Source of the DNA: Methanospirillum lacunae | Lineage (GTDB): Archaea; Halobacteriota; Methanomicrobia; Methanomicrobiales; Methanospirillaceae | Length of the DNA stretch: 64,000 bases | Strand: one strand, 5' to 3' | Assembly: GCF_046195335.1 (NCBI RefSeq) | Contig: NZ_CP176093.1 | Shown: piece after piece, positions 7,504-17,070 of the stretch | How the letters are laid out: each line of letters opens with the position of its first letter | Position numbering within the stretch: position 1 is the first letter of the stretch | Notes under the pieces: model-generated | What the model was told of the DNA's origin: nothing | What the model saw: only the letters and a program-made list of their open reading frames with translations | Databases searched by the model: none | Program-made: the position numbers and the translations under genes

Positions 7504-7891
7504 TAATGTACGGATTCTCTTGTATGGTTTTTTGACATGGCTCATCCCATTTTTACTTTCAATTCCGTTCTATTCTGGAGGGGGACTTCAAATTGATCAA
7601 CAGTTGTTTAAGAGTATTATGATTGTTGCCGGAGCCCTAACCGGTGCAGCCCTGATAATTCATCTCTTCAGTGTCATGACTATGGAGTATCAGACCGCGG
7701 GATATGTCACTGGTGTGGCTTGGCTTTTAATTAACTGGGGCCTCGATATAGTAATCCTAATCCCCTTGAGTGGACTTGATTTTATATCATATACATTCCA
7801 GATAGGACTTCGGTATCTTGTTATTCCTGTAATGACAATTATGGCCGGGGTAGTTGCTGAACATGCAGCAAGAAAAGAGTCACAAGTCTGA
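7496..7891 (+). CDS. Four-span membrane protein, unknown
   Basis: 131 residues with four predicted membrane helices (about residues 7-25, 38-60, 68-90, 98-121) and a short polar C-terminus. GGAG sits six bases before the ATG. No family recognised and no catalytic residues visible. The gene overlaps the following soluble protein by about 29 bases, so the two are probably expressed together. It could be a membrane anchor or sensor for the downstream products; this is only context. Confidence 0.7.
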   Translation: MRDNVRILLYGFLTWLIPFLLSIPFYSGGGLQIDQQLFKSIMIVAGALTGAALIIHLFSVMTMEYQTAGYVTGVAWLLINWGLDIVILIPLSGLDFISYTFQIGLRYLVIPVMTIMAGVVAEHAARKESQV

Positions 7892-8480
7892 TCTATCATC
7901 CCCTTTTGTAGATCAGGAAACCGGAAAGAAGGCCGAAGTTCCAAGTACATTATCAATTGAACAGGAATTTCTTCCAGTACTCTGGTATCTCCTGGCAGAC
8001 AGAATAGCTCCCCAACTATGCTGCAGATATCCTCCTCCCCTTGAACAGATATTTAAGGCTGCAGTCAGGGAAGTCTCATATAATGACGGGGATTTAGACA
8101 AAGCAGTTACCTTACTTCGAGAGATTTTCAGGAATGCATCTGCAGAAGAGATGATATTTGAACAGGCCGGTCAGCTCCTGAATATTATTGAGTGGAGACG
8201 GACATATCATCCCTCATGGTTTGTACAAGGATGTAAAGGTCGCAGGTTGAAGCCTGGGAAATGTTCTGCCTACATCAGTCATGCTATGGTACTTCTTCAG
8301 ACCGGATCTGATGATGAAGCACTTGATCTGACACAAAAAATTCTTGATTCTTCTGAACCTGAATCGGATGATGAATATCTCGCATATCTCATCCGTACAG
8401 CGGTCTTCATCTGCAAGGGGGAAATATCACATGGAGAAGCAGAGTTTGCTTATATTATCTCTAAATCCCTCACTAATTGA
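7863..8480 (+). CDS. Soluble helical protein, unknown (possible TPR-like repeats)
   Basis: 205 residues from the ATG at 7863 (a TTG nine bases upstream is possible). The sequence is largely helical, with repeat-like helix pairs around DGDLDKAVTLLREIF and TGSDDEALDLTQKIL that resemble TPR hairpins. It carries a few Cys (LCCRYP, QGCKGR, GKCSAY) without a clear metal motif. It overlaps the preceding membrane protein gene and precedes a response regulator by about 60 bases. Function unknown. Confidence 0.65.
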   Translation: MQQEKSHKSDLSSPFVDQETGKKAEVPSTLSIEQEFLPVLWYLLADRIAPQLCCRYPPPLEQIFKAAVREVSYNDGDLDKAVTLLREIFRNASAEEMIFEQAGQLLNIIEWRRTYHPSWFVQGCKGRRLKPGKCSAYISHAMVLLQTGSDDEALDLTQKILDSSEPESDDEYLAYLIRTAVFICKGEISHGEAEFAYIISKSLTN

Positions 8481-8543
8481 AAAGATGAAAGTATTTTTCC
8501 CTCGTTCATACACATGATAAACAATACGGGCAGGGGTTACGTC

Positions 8544-9188
8544 ATGATCCGGAAACAGAAGAATATACTGATAATCGACGATGAATCTGTGTTCAGAGAA
8601 GCACAGTGTTCTGCTTTGACTGCATGTGGACACACCTGCATATCAGTGGAAAGTGCAGGTGACGGGATACAACGCCTCAAATCTGAACACTATGATCTCG
8701 TACTTCTGGATATCATGATGGATCCTCTTGATGGCTGGGATACACTTGATCTGATCAAGACCCTTCCCCAGGGGCAGGAAATCCCTGTTTTCATGTCGTC
8801 AGCAAAATCCGTGTTCGCTGATGAGATCCTCCGTTTTGGTGAACAGATAAGTGGATTCATAAAAAAACCATTCGTTGATGATGATCTATGCGAATATATC
8901 AACAAATTCTTTGAATGGTATGATATCGTGCTTGCTGATGCAGCAGGTGCCGGATCAAAAGGTGTTCCATCTGATGTTTGTGCTGAATGGATTCTATTAT
9001 CACGACAAGTCCGGGCATTGATTGGATTGAAGGAGATTGTAAACCCACGATGTATCCCGAATGGAACAGAATCAGAAGAAATGGTTTTCGCCCGCAAATT
9101 GAAAGATATTCAAGAGCTCATTGATGAAAAGATGAATAAACTGTCTTCAATTAATCGTGATTATCCTCTTCTTTCTATTAGGGGCTGA
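8544..9188 (+). CDS. Response regulator with unknown C-terminal region
   Basis: 214 residues from the ATG at 8544 (GGGG ribosome site just upstream; ATG at 8514 would add 10 residues). The receiver domain covers about residues 5-120: acidic pair in LIIDDES, phospho-acceptor Asp in LVLLDIMMD (about residue 56), switch Ser in VFMSSAKS and the Lys in FIKKPF. The C-terminal about 90 residues form helices with no DNA-binding or enzymatic motif I recognise. No histidine kinase is nearby, so it is an orphan regulator, perhaps linked to the two unknown genes before it. Confidence 0.85.
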   Translation: MIRKQKNILIIDDESVFREAQCSALTACGHTCISVESAGDGIQRLKSEHYDLVLLDIMMDPLDGWDTLDLIKTLPQGQEIPVFMSSAKSVFADEILRFGEQISGFIKKPFVDDDLCEYINKFFEWYDIVLADAAGAGSKGVPSDVCAEWILLSRQVRALIGLKEIVNPRCIPNGTESEEMVFARKLKDIQELIDEKMNKLSSINRDYPLLSIRG

Positions 9189-9274
9189 TCCTCTAATGAA
9201 CAGGTCTGAAATACTCTTTCTGCCACCAATCTTATTTTTTCTCTCTATTAAAAAGTGTAAGGTGATGTAAGGCG

Positions 9275-9985
9275 ATGATATACCGGGATGATATTGTCCT
9301 TGATCTGGAAGGCTGTGCTCCACCTGATCTGGCAGAACCGTTTGATCAGGGTAAAATCGGACTGATAGTAGAAGGAAAGCAGGAAATTACCCGGGTTTGT
9401 ACCTGCCTTGATGTCACCGCGTCGGTGGTCAGGCAGGTGATTGAGTTGGGGGCAGATATGATTGTTGCCCATCATACCCCTTTCTGGTATCCTCTCACAA
9501 GTATAAAGGGTTCAGATGCATCGCTCCTTCGAGATCTCCTCAGCCATGAAATCAATGTGTATGTCATGCACACGAATTATGACCTTGCGGTGGCCGGTGT
9601 GAACCATTGTCTGGCCGGTCTGCTTGGACTCGGTTCTGTAAGGCCCCTCTCACTCGGAGTTGTTGGAGACTGTTATCTGACACCATCAATGATCGCTGAT
9701 CATTTAGGTACTTCACTTCGGATATGGGGGAAGGTAAGTGAGATAAGGCGGCTTGCGGTTGTCGGGGGATCAGGTTTTGATCCGGTGCTGATTAAAGAAG
9801 CTTCTGATGTCGGTGCACAAGCCTTTCTTTCTGCAGAACTTAAGCATTCAGTGGCGAGATCATCTCCTTTACCACTCCTTGAAGCTACTCACTATGCCCT
9901 CGAAGCCCCTGCAATGAGGATCCTAGCAGGAAAAAAAGGCTGGACCTACATCGATGATCCGCCAGTATTGAGTACATATCCATGA
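9275..9985 (+). CDS. NIF3-like (DUF34) metal-binding protein
   Basis: 236 residues of the NIF3/DUF34 family, which forms hexameric toroids with a dinuclear metal site; its cellular role is unsettled (GTP cyclohydrolase-like in some annotations). Metal ligands are visible: His pair in VAHHTPFW, VMHTNYD in the middle, and His/Glu in LLEATHYALE near the C-terminus. The ribosome site GGTGATG precedes the ATG at 9275. Its last codons overlap the SWIM-domain gene by four bases (ATGA), so the two are coupled. Confidence 0.88.
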   Translation: MIYRDDIVLDLEGCAPPDLAEPFDQGKIGLIVEGKQEITRVCTCLDVTASVVRQVIELGADMIVAHHTPFWYPLTSIKGSDASLLRDLLSHEINVYVMHTNYDLAVAGVNHCLAGLLGLGSVRPLSLGVVGDCYLTPSMIADHLGTSLRIWGKVSEIRRLAVVGGSGFDPVLIKEASDVGAQAFLSAELKHSVARSSPLPLLEATHYALEAPAMRILAGKKGWTYIDDPPVLSTYP

Positions 9986-10320
9986 GTGATCCCCTCTCGG
10001 ATCTCGCATCAGGTTCCCCGCTTAACGACTGGATGAGAAAGAGAATTGGTGCATATTACAAGAGCCGGGGAAAGAAAGCCCTTGATATTGTTGACCAGAA
10101 CAGGGTCAAAAGATATCGGGATTTTTTTGTAGTGGTTGGTGATACCGGTGAGTATGTGGTTGAGGATGATTTCTGTTCCTGCGACGACTTTCTTCATCGT
10201 GGAGGACGTTGCGCTCATATTCTTGCTGTGAAGGTTGCCCGGATAACCGGCAGGTTTGAACTAATCGATCTTTGGTACCATGAAGACCTTACTGGTTGTT
10301 CGGGTGGTACAGCCTTATAG
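9982..10320 (+). CDS. SWIM zinc-finger protein
   Basis: 112 residues with a SWIM motif: Cys65-x-Cys67, then Cys77-x-His79 (FCSCDDF, GRCAHILA). SWIM domains bind zinc and mediate DNA or protein contacts. The rest is a basic N-terminal helix region (MRKRIGAYYKSRGKKALD) and a short C-terminus. Coupled to the NIF3-like gene by an ATGA overlap and followed by alaS about 40 bases on. Single-domain SWIM proteins of this size are common in euryarchaea but their partners are mostly unknown. Confidence 0.8.
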   Translation: MSDPLSDLASGSPLNDWMRKRIGAYYKSRGKKALDIVDQNRVKRYRDFFVVVGDTGEYVVEDDFCSCDDFLHRGGRCAHILAVKVARITGRFELIDLWYHEDLTGCSGGTAL

Positions 10321-10357
10321 AAGGCAGGAGAATAGCTAAGGCACTGCGGGAATCTTC

Positions 10358-13108
10358 ATGATGGAAGAAGAATATCAGCTCGAATACTTCCGTACCCAGG
10401 ATATGGTACGGAAGGTCTGTACCTCGTGCGGGAAAGCGTTCTGGACGAGAGACCCCGAGCGAACAGTCTGTGGGGATGCCCCCTGCGAACCATATCAGTT
10501 CATTGGAAACCCTCTTTTCAAAGCTCACACTGTGGATCAGATGCGGGAAGCATATCTCTCATTCTATGAGAAGGAGGGCCATACCCGGATATCCCGCTAT
10601 CCTGTGGCAGCCCGGTGGCGTGATGATATTTACCTTACCATTGCATCAATCGCCGATTTTCAACCATTTGTAACAAGCGGAGTTGTTCCGCCACCTGCAA
10701 ACCCGCTGACAATTTCTCAACCCTGTATCCGTCTCAATGATCTCGACTCAGTAGGAAGATCCGGCAGGCATCTGACCTGCTTTGAGATGATGGCACATCA
10801 TGCCTTCAACTCAAACGGGAAGGAAGTATACTGGAAGGATCGGACAGTTGAACTCTGTGACCAGTTCCTAGCAAGCATCGGGGCTGACATGAACCGGGTC
10901 ACCTACAAGGAACACCCATGGATCGGTGGAGGAAATGCGGGACCGAGTGTTGAGGTTCTTATCGGTGGGCTTGAAGTGGCTACCCTGGTCTTCATGAGTC
11001 TTGGAAAGCAGAAGACCGATAAACCTCCGGTCATGCTTGAAGGGAATCCGTACTACCCGATGAATCTTAGAATTGTGGATACCGGGTATGGTCTTGAACG
11101 TCTGGTCTGGGCCTCGAAAGGTTCTCCAACGATCTATGATGCCGTCTTTCCGGAAATGGTCAGCCATGTGATGCAGGAGGCTGGTCTTGGTCACCGACTC
11201 AACGATCCTGACTTTATTCATATACTTGGAGAGAACGCAAAATTCGCAGGTCTCATGGATATCTCAGGTCAGCGAATCTTTGAACTTCGACAGAAGGTTG
11301 CTGATCAGATCAATATCCCTGTTGAGAAACTTGAGAAGATGATCGCCCCGGTGGAGAGTGTGTATGCCATCGTAGATCACACCCGCTGCCTCTCATACAT
11401 GCTTGGGGACTGCATCGTACCCTCAAATGTAAAGGATGGGTATCTTGCACGTCTTGTGATCCGGCGAACACTCAGGATGATGAAAGACCTCAATATTGAG
11501 GATAGTTTCCTGGGTGAGATGGTTAGCAAGCAGATGAAGATCATCGGGACTGAAAGATTCGAACAGGATCCTGAAGTGGTTAGTGAGATCATCGAGCGTG
11601 AGATTGAGAAGTACCGAACTACTATGGAGAGGGGAACCCGTACTGTTGAGCGTCTTGCACAGAGTTACAAAAAGAAGTGTGAGAAGATTCCGCTCAGTGA
11701 GATGGTCACCCTCTATGATTCTCATGGTATTCCTCCGGAGATGGTCCGCGATCTTGCTGCAGAGCAGGGTGCTGTAGTTGATTTGCCTGATGATTTTTAC
11801 TCGCAGATTGCAGACAAACATTCCGAGTCAGAACGCGAGCCAGAACGAAATCCCCTCTTTGATTACCTTGACCGGCTTGCCCATTTGCCAGAAACCAATA
11901 AACTGTACTACGAGAAGCAGGGCTCGATGGAGTTTGAAGCAAAAGTCCTTGATGTTCTTGATAACAGGTACGTAGTTCTGGATACCACTCTTTACTATCC
12001 AGAAGGTGGTGGCCAGCCAGGAGATACCGGTCTTATTCTGGCACCAGACGGACTTACAATCCGTGTTGAGGACACGATCAAACTCGGTAATTCAATTCTT
12101 CATAAGATCTCCGGGGGGAATCTTCAGAAAGGCGATACAATCCGTGGAATCATCGATGAGGAGAGGCGTCTTTCCCTGATGAGGCACCATACTGCAACCC
12201 ATATTCTTCTGCATGCTGCTCAGGAAGTGCTTGGTGCACATATTCATCAAGCCGGTGCCCAGAAAGGTGAGACCAGTTCACGAATGGATCTTCGACATTA
12301 CAAACATATCACGCCTGCAGAACTCAAGAAGATCGAGGCTGCTGCAAACCGGCTGGTTATGGCAAACACTCCGACCTCAATTGGCTGGGAAGATCGAACT
12401 GATGCAGAGCAGAAGTATGGATTCCGCCTTTATCAGGGAGGAGTTCCGCCAGGTTCCAGGATCAGGGTTGTTAAGGTTGCAGGCGATATTGAGGCATGTG
12501 CGGGAACACATTGCGCCCATACTGGTGATATTGGTCTTATCAAGATCATCAGGGTCGAGCATATCCAGGATGGAATTGAGAGGCTTGAGTTCACTGCAGG
12601 CCTTGCTGCCGTGCAGTATCTTCACCAGATGGAAGATCTACTTACCGGTGCAGCAGAGGCATTTTCAGTCCAGAATGAAGCACTTCCCGCAACTGCACAG
12701 CGGTTTTTTGGTGAGTGGAAGGATCAGCGTAAGGAGATTGAACGGCTTTCTGCTAAAGTCAGTGAACTCGAACTGAAAAACCTGACTTCTGAAGAGATCA
12801 ATGGAAAGAATGTTCTGATTAAACGTATTGATCTTCCATCTGTCGAACTGGTTAAAATTGCTACAAGTATCTCTGCATTAGGGGGAGTTGCACTCCTGAT
12901 TGCTGGTGGTGAAACCGCACGGGCAGTGGTTTCAAGCGGAGTAGACACAATAAAGGCTGGAGATCTGATAGCTGCAGTATGCACTATCCTTGGAGGAAAA
13001 GGCGGTGGGAAGCCAAACCTTGCACAGGGTGGCGGACCGGACGTGACAAAGATCGATCAGGCTCTTACTTCAGGTCGCGATATGATTATTACCACCCTGA
13101 ATGGGTGA
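10358..13108 (+). CDS. alaS: Alanyl-tRNA synthetase
   Basis: 916-residue class II synthetase that charges tRNA-Ala. It has the archaeal N-terminal Cys region (VCTSCGKAFW, CGDAPCEP), the aminoacylation core (GRSGRHLTCFEM, VDTGYGLERLVW), and the editing domain with zinc ligands HHTATHILLHAA near residue 610 and ACAGTHCAHTG near residue 710, then the C-terminal domain ending in GGKGGGKPNLAQGGG. Length is full for the archaeal type. Start at the first of two adjacent ATGs; the second is equally possible. Probably co-transcribed with the SWIM gene. Confidence 0.97.
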   Translation: MMEEEYQLEYFRTQDMVRKVCTSCGKAFWTRDPERTVCGDAPCEPYQFIGNPLFKAHTVDQMREAYLSFYEKEGHTRISRYPVAARWRDDIYLTIASIADFQPFVTSGVVPPPANPLTISQPCIRLNDLDSVGRSGRHLTCFEMMAHHAFNSNGKEVYWKDRTVELCDQFLASIGADMNRVTYKEHPWIGGGNAGPSVEVLIGGLEVATLVFMSLGKQKTDKPPVMLEGNPYYPMNLRIVDTGYGLERLVWASKGSPTIYDAVFPEMVSHVMQEAGLGHRLNDPDFIHILGENAKFAGLMDISGQRIFELRQKVADQINIPVEKLEKMIAPVESVYAIVDHTRCLSYMLGDCIVPSNVKDGYLARLVIRRTLRMMKDLNIEDSFLGEMVSKQMKIIGTERFEQDPEVVSEIIEREIEKYRTTMERGTRTVERLAQSYKKKCEKIPLSEMVTLYDSHGIPPEMVRDLAAEQGAVVDLPDDFYSQIADKHSESEREPERNPLFDYLDRLAHLPETNKLYYEKQGSMEFEAKVLDVLDNRYVVLDTTLYYPEGGGQPGDTGLILAPDGLTIRVEDTIKLGNSILHKISGGNLQKGDTIRGIIDEERRLSLMRHHTATHILLHAAQEVLGAHIHQAGAQKGETSSRMDLRHYKHITPAELKKIEAAANRLVMANTPTSIGWEDRTDAEQKYGFRLYQGGVPPGSRIRVVKVAGDIEACAGTHCAHTGDIGLIKIIRVEHIQDGIERLEFTAGLAAVQYLHQMEDLLTGAAEAFSVQNEALPATAQRFFGEWKDQRKEIERLSAKVSELELKNLTSEEINGKNVLIKRIDLPSVELVKIATSISALGGVALLIAGGETARAVVSSGVDTIKAGDLIAAVCTILGGKGGGKPNLAQGGGPDVTKIDQALTSGRDMIITTLNG

Positions 13109-13186
13109 ATATAAACTCACTAATTCTCTTTTTCTAATCTCTATCTGATTTTAAATGGCGTAACGGACTCGCTAAAAAATCGGAGA

Positions 13187-14041
13187 TTATTCTCTCTGGT
13201 GCAAGACAAATGCAATAATAACGCTGCAGACTCCGATGAAACCGGGGAGTGGTGACCTGGTAGGTGTTGGGAGCGGAGTCTGGGTTGGGTCTTTTTGCGT
13301 CTCATTAGATACTGGTGTCTGTGTAATTGTTGGAGTCTGGGTTTCTTTGACTGTTGGTGTGCTGTTCTCTCCACCGGTGACATTGAAAGAGAGTTCACCG
13401 ATGAATCCCCCTTTGTCTGAAAGACTTACCTGATATTCTCCTGCTTGGGTGACTGGTATTTTGGTTGAGAAATGGCCGTCCTTGTCTGCATATCCAGAAC
13501 TGGTGATCAACTGCTGGGGACCAAATGTGAAATTATCAGGGCCAAATGCCCGAAGGGTGATCACACCGTTATTCAAATCTTTTATCTTTCCTGTTACAAC
13601 CAGGGCAGATCCGATATCCTGTGTCTGTGAAGACTCCAAAGTAAGTTCATCTGAGCGATCTACTATCATCACAACCCTGCGGGTGACTGATGACGAGCCA
13701 AGTGAACTCTCAACGAACTCTTTCCCATCTGATACAATATTATGAATTTCAACCTTGTATTGTCCCTTCTGAAGATCTCGTGTCTCAAAATCCGATCTGA
13801 ATAATCTGCTCTGATCCACTATTACTTTCTGTCTTGCAACCTCCCCTGCAGTGTACTTTGAGTAAAAAAGAACGATATCAAAATAAGTATTCTCAGGGAA
13901 TGATGTTTCCCCGGTAACTGTCAGGGGGCTGCCAAGATTGACCTGATCCGGTGCATCAATGGTGATTATATATGCATCAGCACTGCAGATCAGGGCTGCT
14001 ACAACAAGGAGAATGATGATAATCCGGGATCTCAATGACAT
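13187..14041 (-). CDS. Cell-surface protein with PGF-type C-terminal sorting signal
   Basis: 284 residues. Signal peptide at residues 1-23 (ending CSADA), two beta-rich Ig-like segments (about 24-135 and 140-220), a Thr/Pro-rich linker of about 45 residues and a C-terminal tail of LPGF, a hydrophobic stretch and basic HQRE. This tail resembles the archaeal PGF-CTERM signal processed by archaeosortase, so the protein is probably anchored to the S-layer or lipid. Several N-x-T/S sequons fit glycosylation. Function unknown. It converges on alaS. Confidence 0.78.
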   Translation of the reverse strand: MSLRSRIIIILLVVAALICSADAYIITIDAPDQVNLGSPLTVTGETSFPENTYFDIVLFYSKYTAGEVARQKVIVDQSRLFRSDFETRDLQKGQYKVEIHNIVSDGKEFVESSLGSSSVTRRVVMIVDRSDELTLESSQTQDIGSALVVTGKIKDLNNGVITLRAFGPDNFTFGPQQLITSSGYADKDGHFSTKIPVTQAGEYQVSLSDKGGFIGELSFNVTGGENSTPTVKETQTPTITQTPVSNETQKDPTQTPLPTPTRSPLPGFIGVCSVIIAFVLHQRE

Positions 14042-14098
14042 ACCAAGAGATCTGATCCCAGAATATTAGGCCTTATCGCCGATAGCCCTTGTTGGATA

Positions 14099-14434
14099 TC
14101 AGCATTCCATTGCATACTGTGCCCCGATCTTGCGGGCTATATCCTGTCCGGCGCTTGCTTTTACTAACTTTTCGAGGCGGAAAAAGAATTCTGGTGAGAG
14201 ACAATGCAGCCCCTCTTCCCCGGTGAGCATGAGATCGATCAGGTATTGAAAATCATCACCTGAAAGACGTTTTATACGATCTTCAAAATCGTCTGGATCC
14301 TTGGAGTAATGGTTTGCAATCGGTGGTAATAGGGATTTATATGGTACACCTGATCCCTTGCAAGTCTCCCCGCTGAATTCTGGTGCCATGATCTTGAGGA
14401 GCTGAATATCTTTTTCACTGAGAACACGTGCCAT
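14099..14434 (-). CDS. Conserved-looking small soluble protein, unknown
   Basis: 111 residues from the ATG at 14434 (MARVLSEKDIQ); a GTG at 14467 would add 11. Predicted all-helical and soluble, with an N-terminal region of charged helices and a segment DDFQYLIDLMLTGEEGLHCLSP. Three Cys without a metal pattern. No family recognised. It lies between a surface protein and a ferritin gene on the same strand, separated by normal intergenic gaps. Confidence 0.65.
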   Translation of the reverse strand: MARVLSEKDIQLLKIMAPEFSGETCKGSGVPYKSLLPPIANHYSKDPDDFEDRIKRLSGDDFQYLIDLMLTGEEGLHCLSPEFFFRLEKLVKASAGQDIARKIGAQYAMEC

Positions 14435-14574
14435 ACAAAGTAGTTGTATCTTTCCTGATATCCTCACTTCGGTTAGAGAGGTTAATTGAAAAAAAGTGTA
14501 ATCTGGGAATTGTGATAGGTATAATAGTCCAGATGCCGGGTGGATGAGTAAAATCGAATTGTGTAAAAAAAGAA

Positions 14575-15129
14575 TTAGTTTGTTGCTGGTACAGGAGGAG
14601 TATACACCCGGGTGGCCATCTCTTTATCCAGCATATACAGTAGTCCGACACCTTTCTCCTGGCTTATCATCTTTAACTGTTCAAGGGTTGTCCGTGCATT
14701 CTCCTCTTCTTCCACCTGTTCACTGACAAACCACTGCAGGAAATTTACTGTTGCATGATCCTTTTCAGCCATAGCCAGGTCCACCAGGTTGTTGATCATT
14801 CCGGTAACCTTCAGTTCATGATCAAGCTGTGCCTCAAATGCATCCTGTGGATTTTTCCATGATGATGGGGGTGCCTCAACAGCCTGCATTACTATACGCC
14901 CGCCCCGAGAGCATAAGTAATCAAAGAATTTCAGGGCATGATCGCGCTCTTCCATTGCCTGAATACGTTCCCAACTGGCAAACCCTTTCAGACCGGTAGA
15001 GTCAAACCATGATGACATTGAGAGATATAAGTATGCTGAATAGAACTCTGCATTAATCTGTTCATTAATTGCTTTTTCGAGTTTTGGGTTCATTGCTCCC
15101 TTTGGTGTAGTTTTTCGTAACGGTGCCAT
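14575..15129 (-). CDS. ftnA: Ferritin (iron storage)
   Basis: 184-residue non-haem ferritin that oxidises and stores Fe(II) in a 24-subunit shell. Ferroxidase residues are seen in NEQINAEFYSAYLYL (Glu), MEERDHALKFFDYL (Glu and His), and in the third and fourth helices (LVDLAMAEKDHATVNFLQWFVSEQVEEEE). A TATA-like AATAAATAT at about 15157-15165 sits about 30 bases before the ATG at 15129, which supports this start; Met13 is an alternative with a GGGAG just before it. This is a second iron-storage gene beside the Dps-like one at 2042. Confidence 0.92.
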   Translation of the reverse strand: MAPLRKTTPKGAMNPKLEKAINEQINAEFYSAYLYLSMSSWFDSTGLKGFASWERIQAMEERDHALKFFDYLCSRGGRIVMQAVEAPPSSWKNPQDAFEAQLDHELKVTGMINNLVDLAMAEKDHATVNFLQWFVSEQVEEEENARTTLEQLKMISQEKGVGLLYMLDKEMATRVYTPPVPATN

Positions 15130-15156
15130 GAGTGCTGTTATGTTCTGTTCATATTT

Positions 15157-15165
15157 ATTGATGAG
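15157..15165 (-). promoter_or_regulatory. TATA box of the ferritin gene
   Basis: On the minus strand AATAAATAT lies about 30 bases upstream of the ATG at 15129 and implies a very short leader. Confidence 0.45.
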
Positions 15166-15361
15166 GGGATGATTTACAAATCAAGGAATGTTTATCAACA
15201 ACTTCCTTCTATCTAATCACCTTAAAATTATCCATTTTTTTTAAGAACGAAAGAAGGAAAGAGATTATACCTCAATGAGATCTATTTCTCTTATCCGGCT
15301 CCCTAAAAAAGACCGGGTTTTGAGATCCCGCACATTCAATTATGTGCAGGGGAGATGCCTC

Positions 15362-16951
15362 ATGAATTTGAAACGTCCTAATTCCAATGAAGCCGTAGGC
15401 ACGGCAACACGTTCGAAAGATGTTGTGCCCATGTCGGGGATGTGTTCCCGGTGTGTTGACGGATGTAAAGGTGCATGTGATATCTGGTTATCATCGTTCC
15501 GCGGCCGTGAAGTTCTGTATCCCGGGCCTTTTGGTGAGGTCACCGCAGGGGCAGACAAGGACTACCCGATCGATTACTCACATCTGAATATTCAAGGCTA
15601 CGCTGTCGGGGCTAATGGACTGCCTGATGGTGTAAATGCAAATCCAGATACGGCGGTTTTCGATGATGTCAACACCGAGGTTGAGTACGGATGGGACATC
15701 AAAATAAAGATGAAAGTTCCGATCTTCACCGGTGCACTGGGTTCCACTGATATTGCACGAATCAACTGGGAGCACTTTGCTATTGGTGCAGCCATATCAG
15801 GGATAACCCTGGTCTGTGGAGAGAATGTCTGTGGAGTTGATCCCCAGTTAACACTTGGTTCTGATAAAAAAGTGGCTTCCTCTCCTGAAATGGATCGACG
15901 GATCAATACATACAAGAAGTTCCATCAGGGGTATGGAGAAATTCTCGTACAACTGAATGTCGAAGATACCAGGCTTGGGACCGCAGAATATGTTGCATCA
16001 AAACATAATCTTGAGACGATCGAACTCAAGTGGGGTCAGGGTGCAAAATGCATTGGAGGCGAAATTAAGGTAAAAGATCTTGCACGTGCCCAGGAACTTA
16101 AAAAGCGTGGATATATTGTTCTTCCTGACCCGACACGTTCGGATATCCAGGCATCATTCAAGGCCGGAGCAATCAAAGAATTTGAACGTCACTCAAGGCT
16201 TGGCTTTGTCTCCAAAGAAGGTTTCCTTGAGGAAGTGGATCGACTCCGCAATATCGGATTCAAGCGAGTGACCCTGAAGACAGGGGCATACTCAATGAAA
16301 GAACTCGCGATGGCTATAAGGTGGAGTTCGGAAGCAAAGATAGACCTTCTCACAATTGACGGAGCTCCTGGTGGCACGGGTATGAGCCCGTGGCCGATGA
16401 TGAATGAGTGGGGTATTCCAACCTTCTACATTCAGTCTCTTGCGTACCAGATGGCAAGTGATCTCCAGAAGAAGGGAATGCGGGTACCTGACCTTGCGAT
16501 CGCTGGTGGATTTGCTGATGAAGCAAATGCATTCAAGGCTCTTGCCATGGGTGCACCGTATTTCAAAGCCGTTTGTATGGGTCGTGGACTCATGATTCCG
16601 GGAATGGTTGGCAAGAACATTGAGAAATGGCTCAAAACTGGTGAACTTCCAAAAAGCATCTCTAAATATGGTTCAACGGTCCCGGAGATCTTTGTTGCCT
16701 ATGAAGAACTCAAAGAGAAATTTGGATCCAAAATAGACCAGATACCCCTTGGAGCCCTTGGCATCTACACATATTCACAGAAGTTCAAGACCGGGATGTC
16801 ACAGATTATGGCCGGAAGCCGCAACTTCTCGTTTAAGTCAGTGTCCCGAAGGGATCTCATGGCTCTCACTCCTGAAGCTGCAGAAGTTTCAGGTATTCCG
16901 TATGTGATGGAAGCATATCGGGATGAAGCATGGGATATACTTCTCCAATAG
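15362..16951 (+). CDS. FMN-binding glutamate synthase-type protein (archaeal GltB domain)
   Basis: 529 residues of the archaeal glutamate synthase large-subunit central domain, a (beta/alpha)8 barrel that binds FMN and would form glutamate from 2-oxoglutarate and ammonia. Seen: an N-terminal Cys group (Cys28, Cys31, Cys35, Cys39, in MCSRCVDGCKGACD) that could hold an Fe-S cluster, and barrel motifs LLTIDGAPGGTG, IAGGFADEANAFKALAMGA and KFKTGMSQIMAGSR. The ATG at 15362 has GGGGAG at good distance; an upstream ATG at 15275 adds 29 residues without family likeness. No amidotransferase partner is adjacent. Confidence 0.87.
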   Translation: MNLKRPNSNEAVGTATRSKDVVPMSGMCSRCVDGCKGACDIWLSSFRGREVLYPGPFGEVTAGADKDYPIDYSHLNIQGYAVGANGLPDGVNANPDTAVFDDVNTEVEYGWDIKIKMKVPIFTGALGSTDIARINWEHFAIGAAISGITLVCGENVCGVDPQLTLGSDKKVASSPEMDRRINTYKKFHQGYGEILVQLNVEDTRLGTAEYVASKHNLETIELKWGQGAKCIGGEIKVKDLARAQELKKRGYIVLPDPTRSDIQASFKAGAIKEFERHSRLGFVSKEGFLEEVDRLRNIGFKRVTLKTGAYSMKELAMAIRWSSEAKIDLLTIDGAPGGTGMSPWPMMNEWGIPTFYIQSLAYQMASDLQKKGMRVPDLAIAGGFADEANAFKALAMGAPYFKAVCMGRGLMIPGMVGKNIEKWLKTGELPKSISKYGSTVPEIFVAYEELKEKFGSKIDQIPLGALGIYTYSQKFKTGMSQIMAGSRNFSFKSVSRRDLMALTPEAAEVSGIPYVMEAYRDEAWDILLQ

Positions 16952-16991
16952 ATTCAAAATATCAAGTTACAAGTCGTAATTCACGAAAAAG

Positions 16992-17017
16992 ATATTCATT
17001 TTTATGAATATTTTTTT
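16992..17017 (+). terminator. Hairpin plus T-run terminator
   Basis: ATATTCAT (16992-16999) and ATGAATAT (17004-17011) form an 8-base stem with a four-T loop, followed at once by six T. It lies 40 bases after the glutamate synthase-type gene and looks like an intrinsic terminator. Confidence 0.6.
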
Positions 17018-17070
17018 GTTATTTTCTTCGTCCATTGTCGCCTAATTCAGGATGTAGGCACCGGTCTCAT

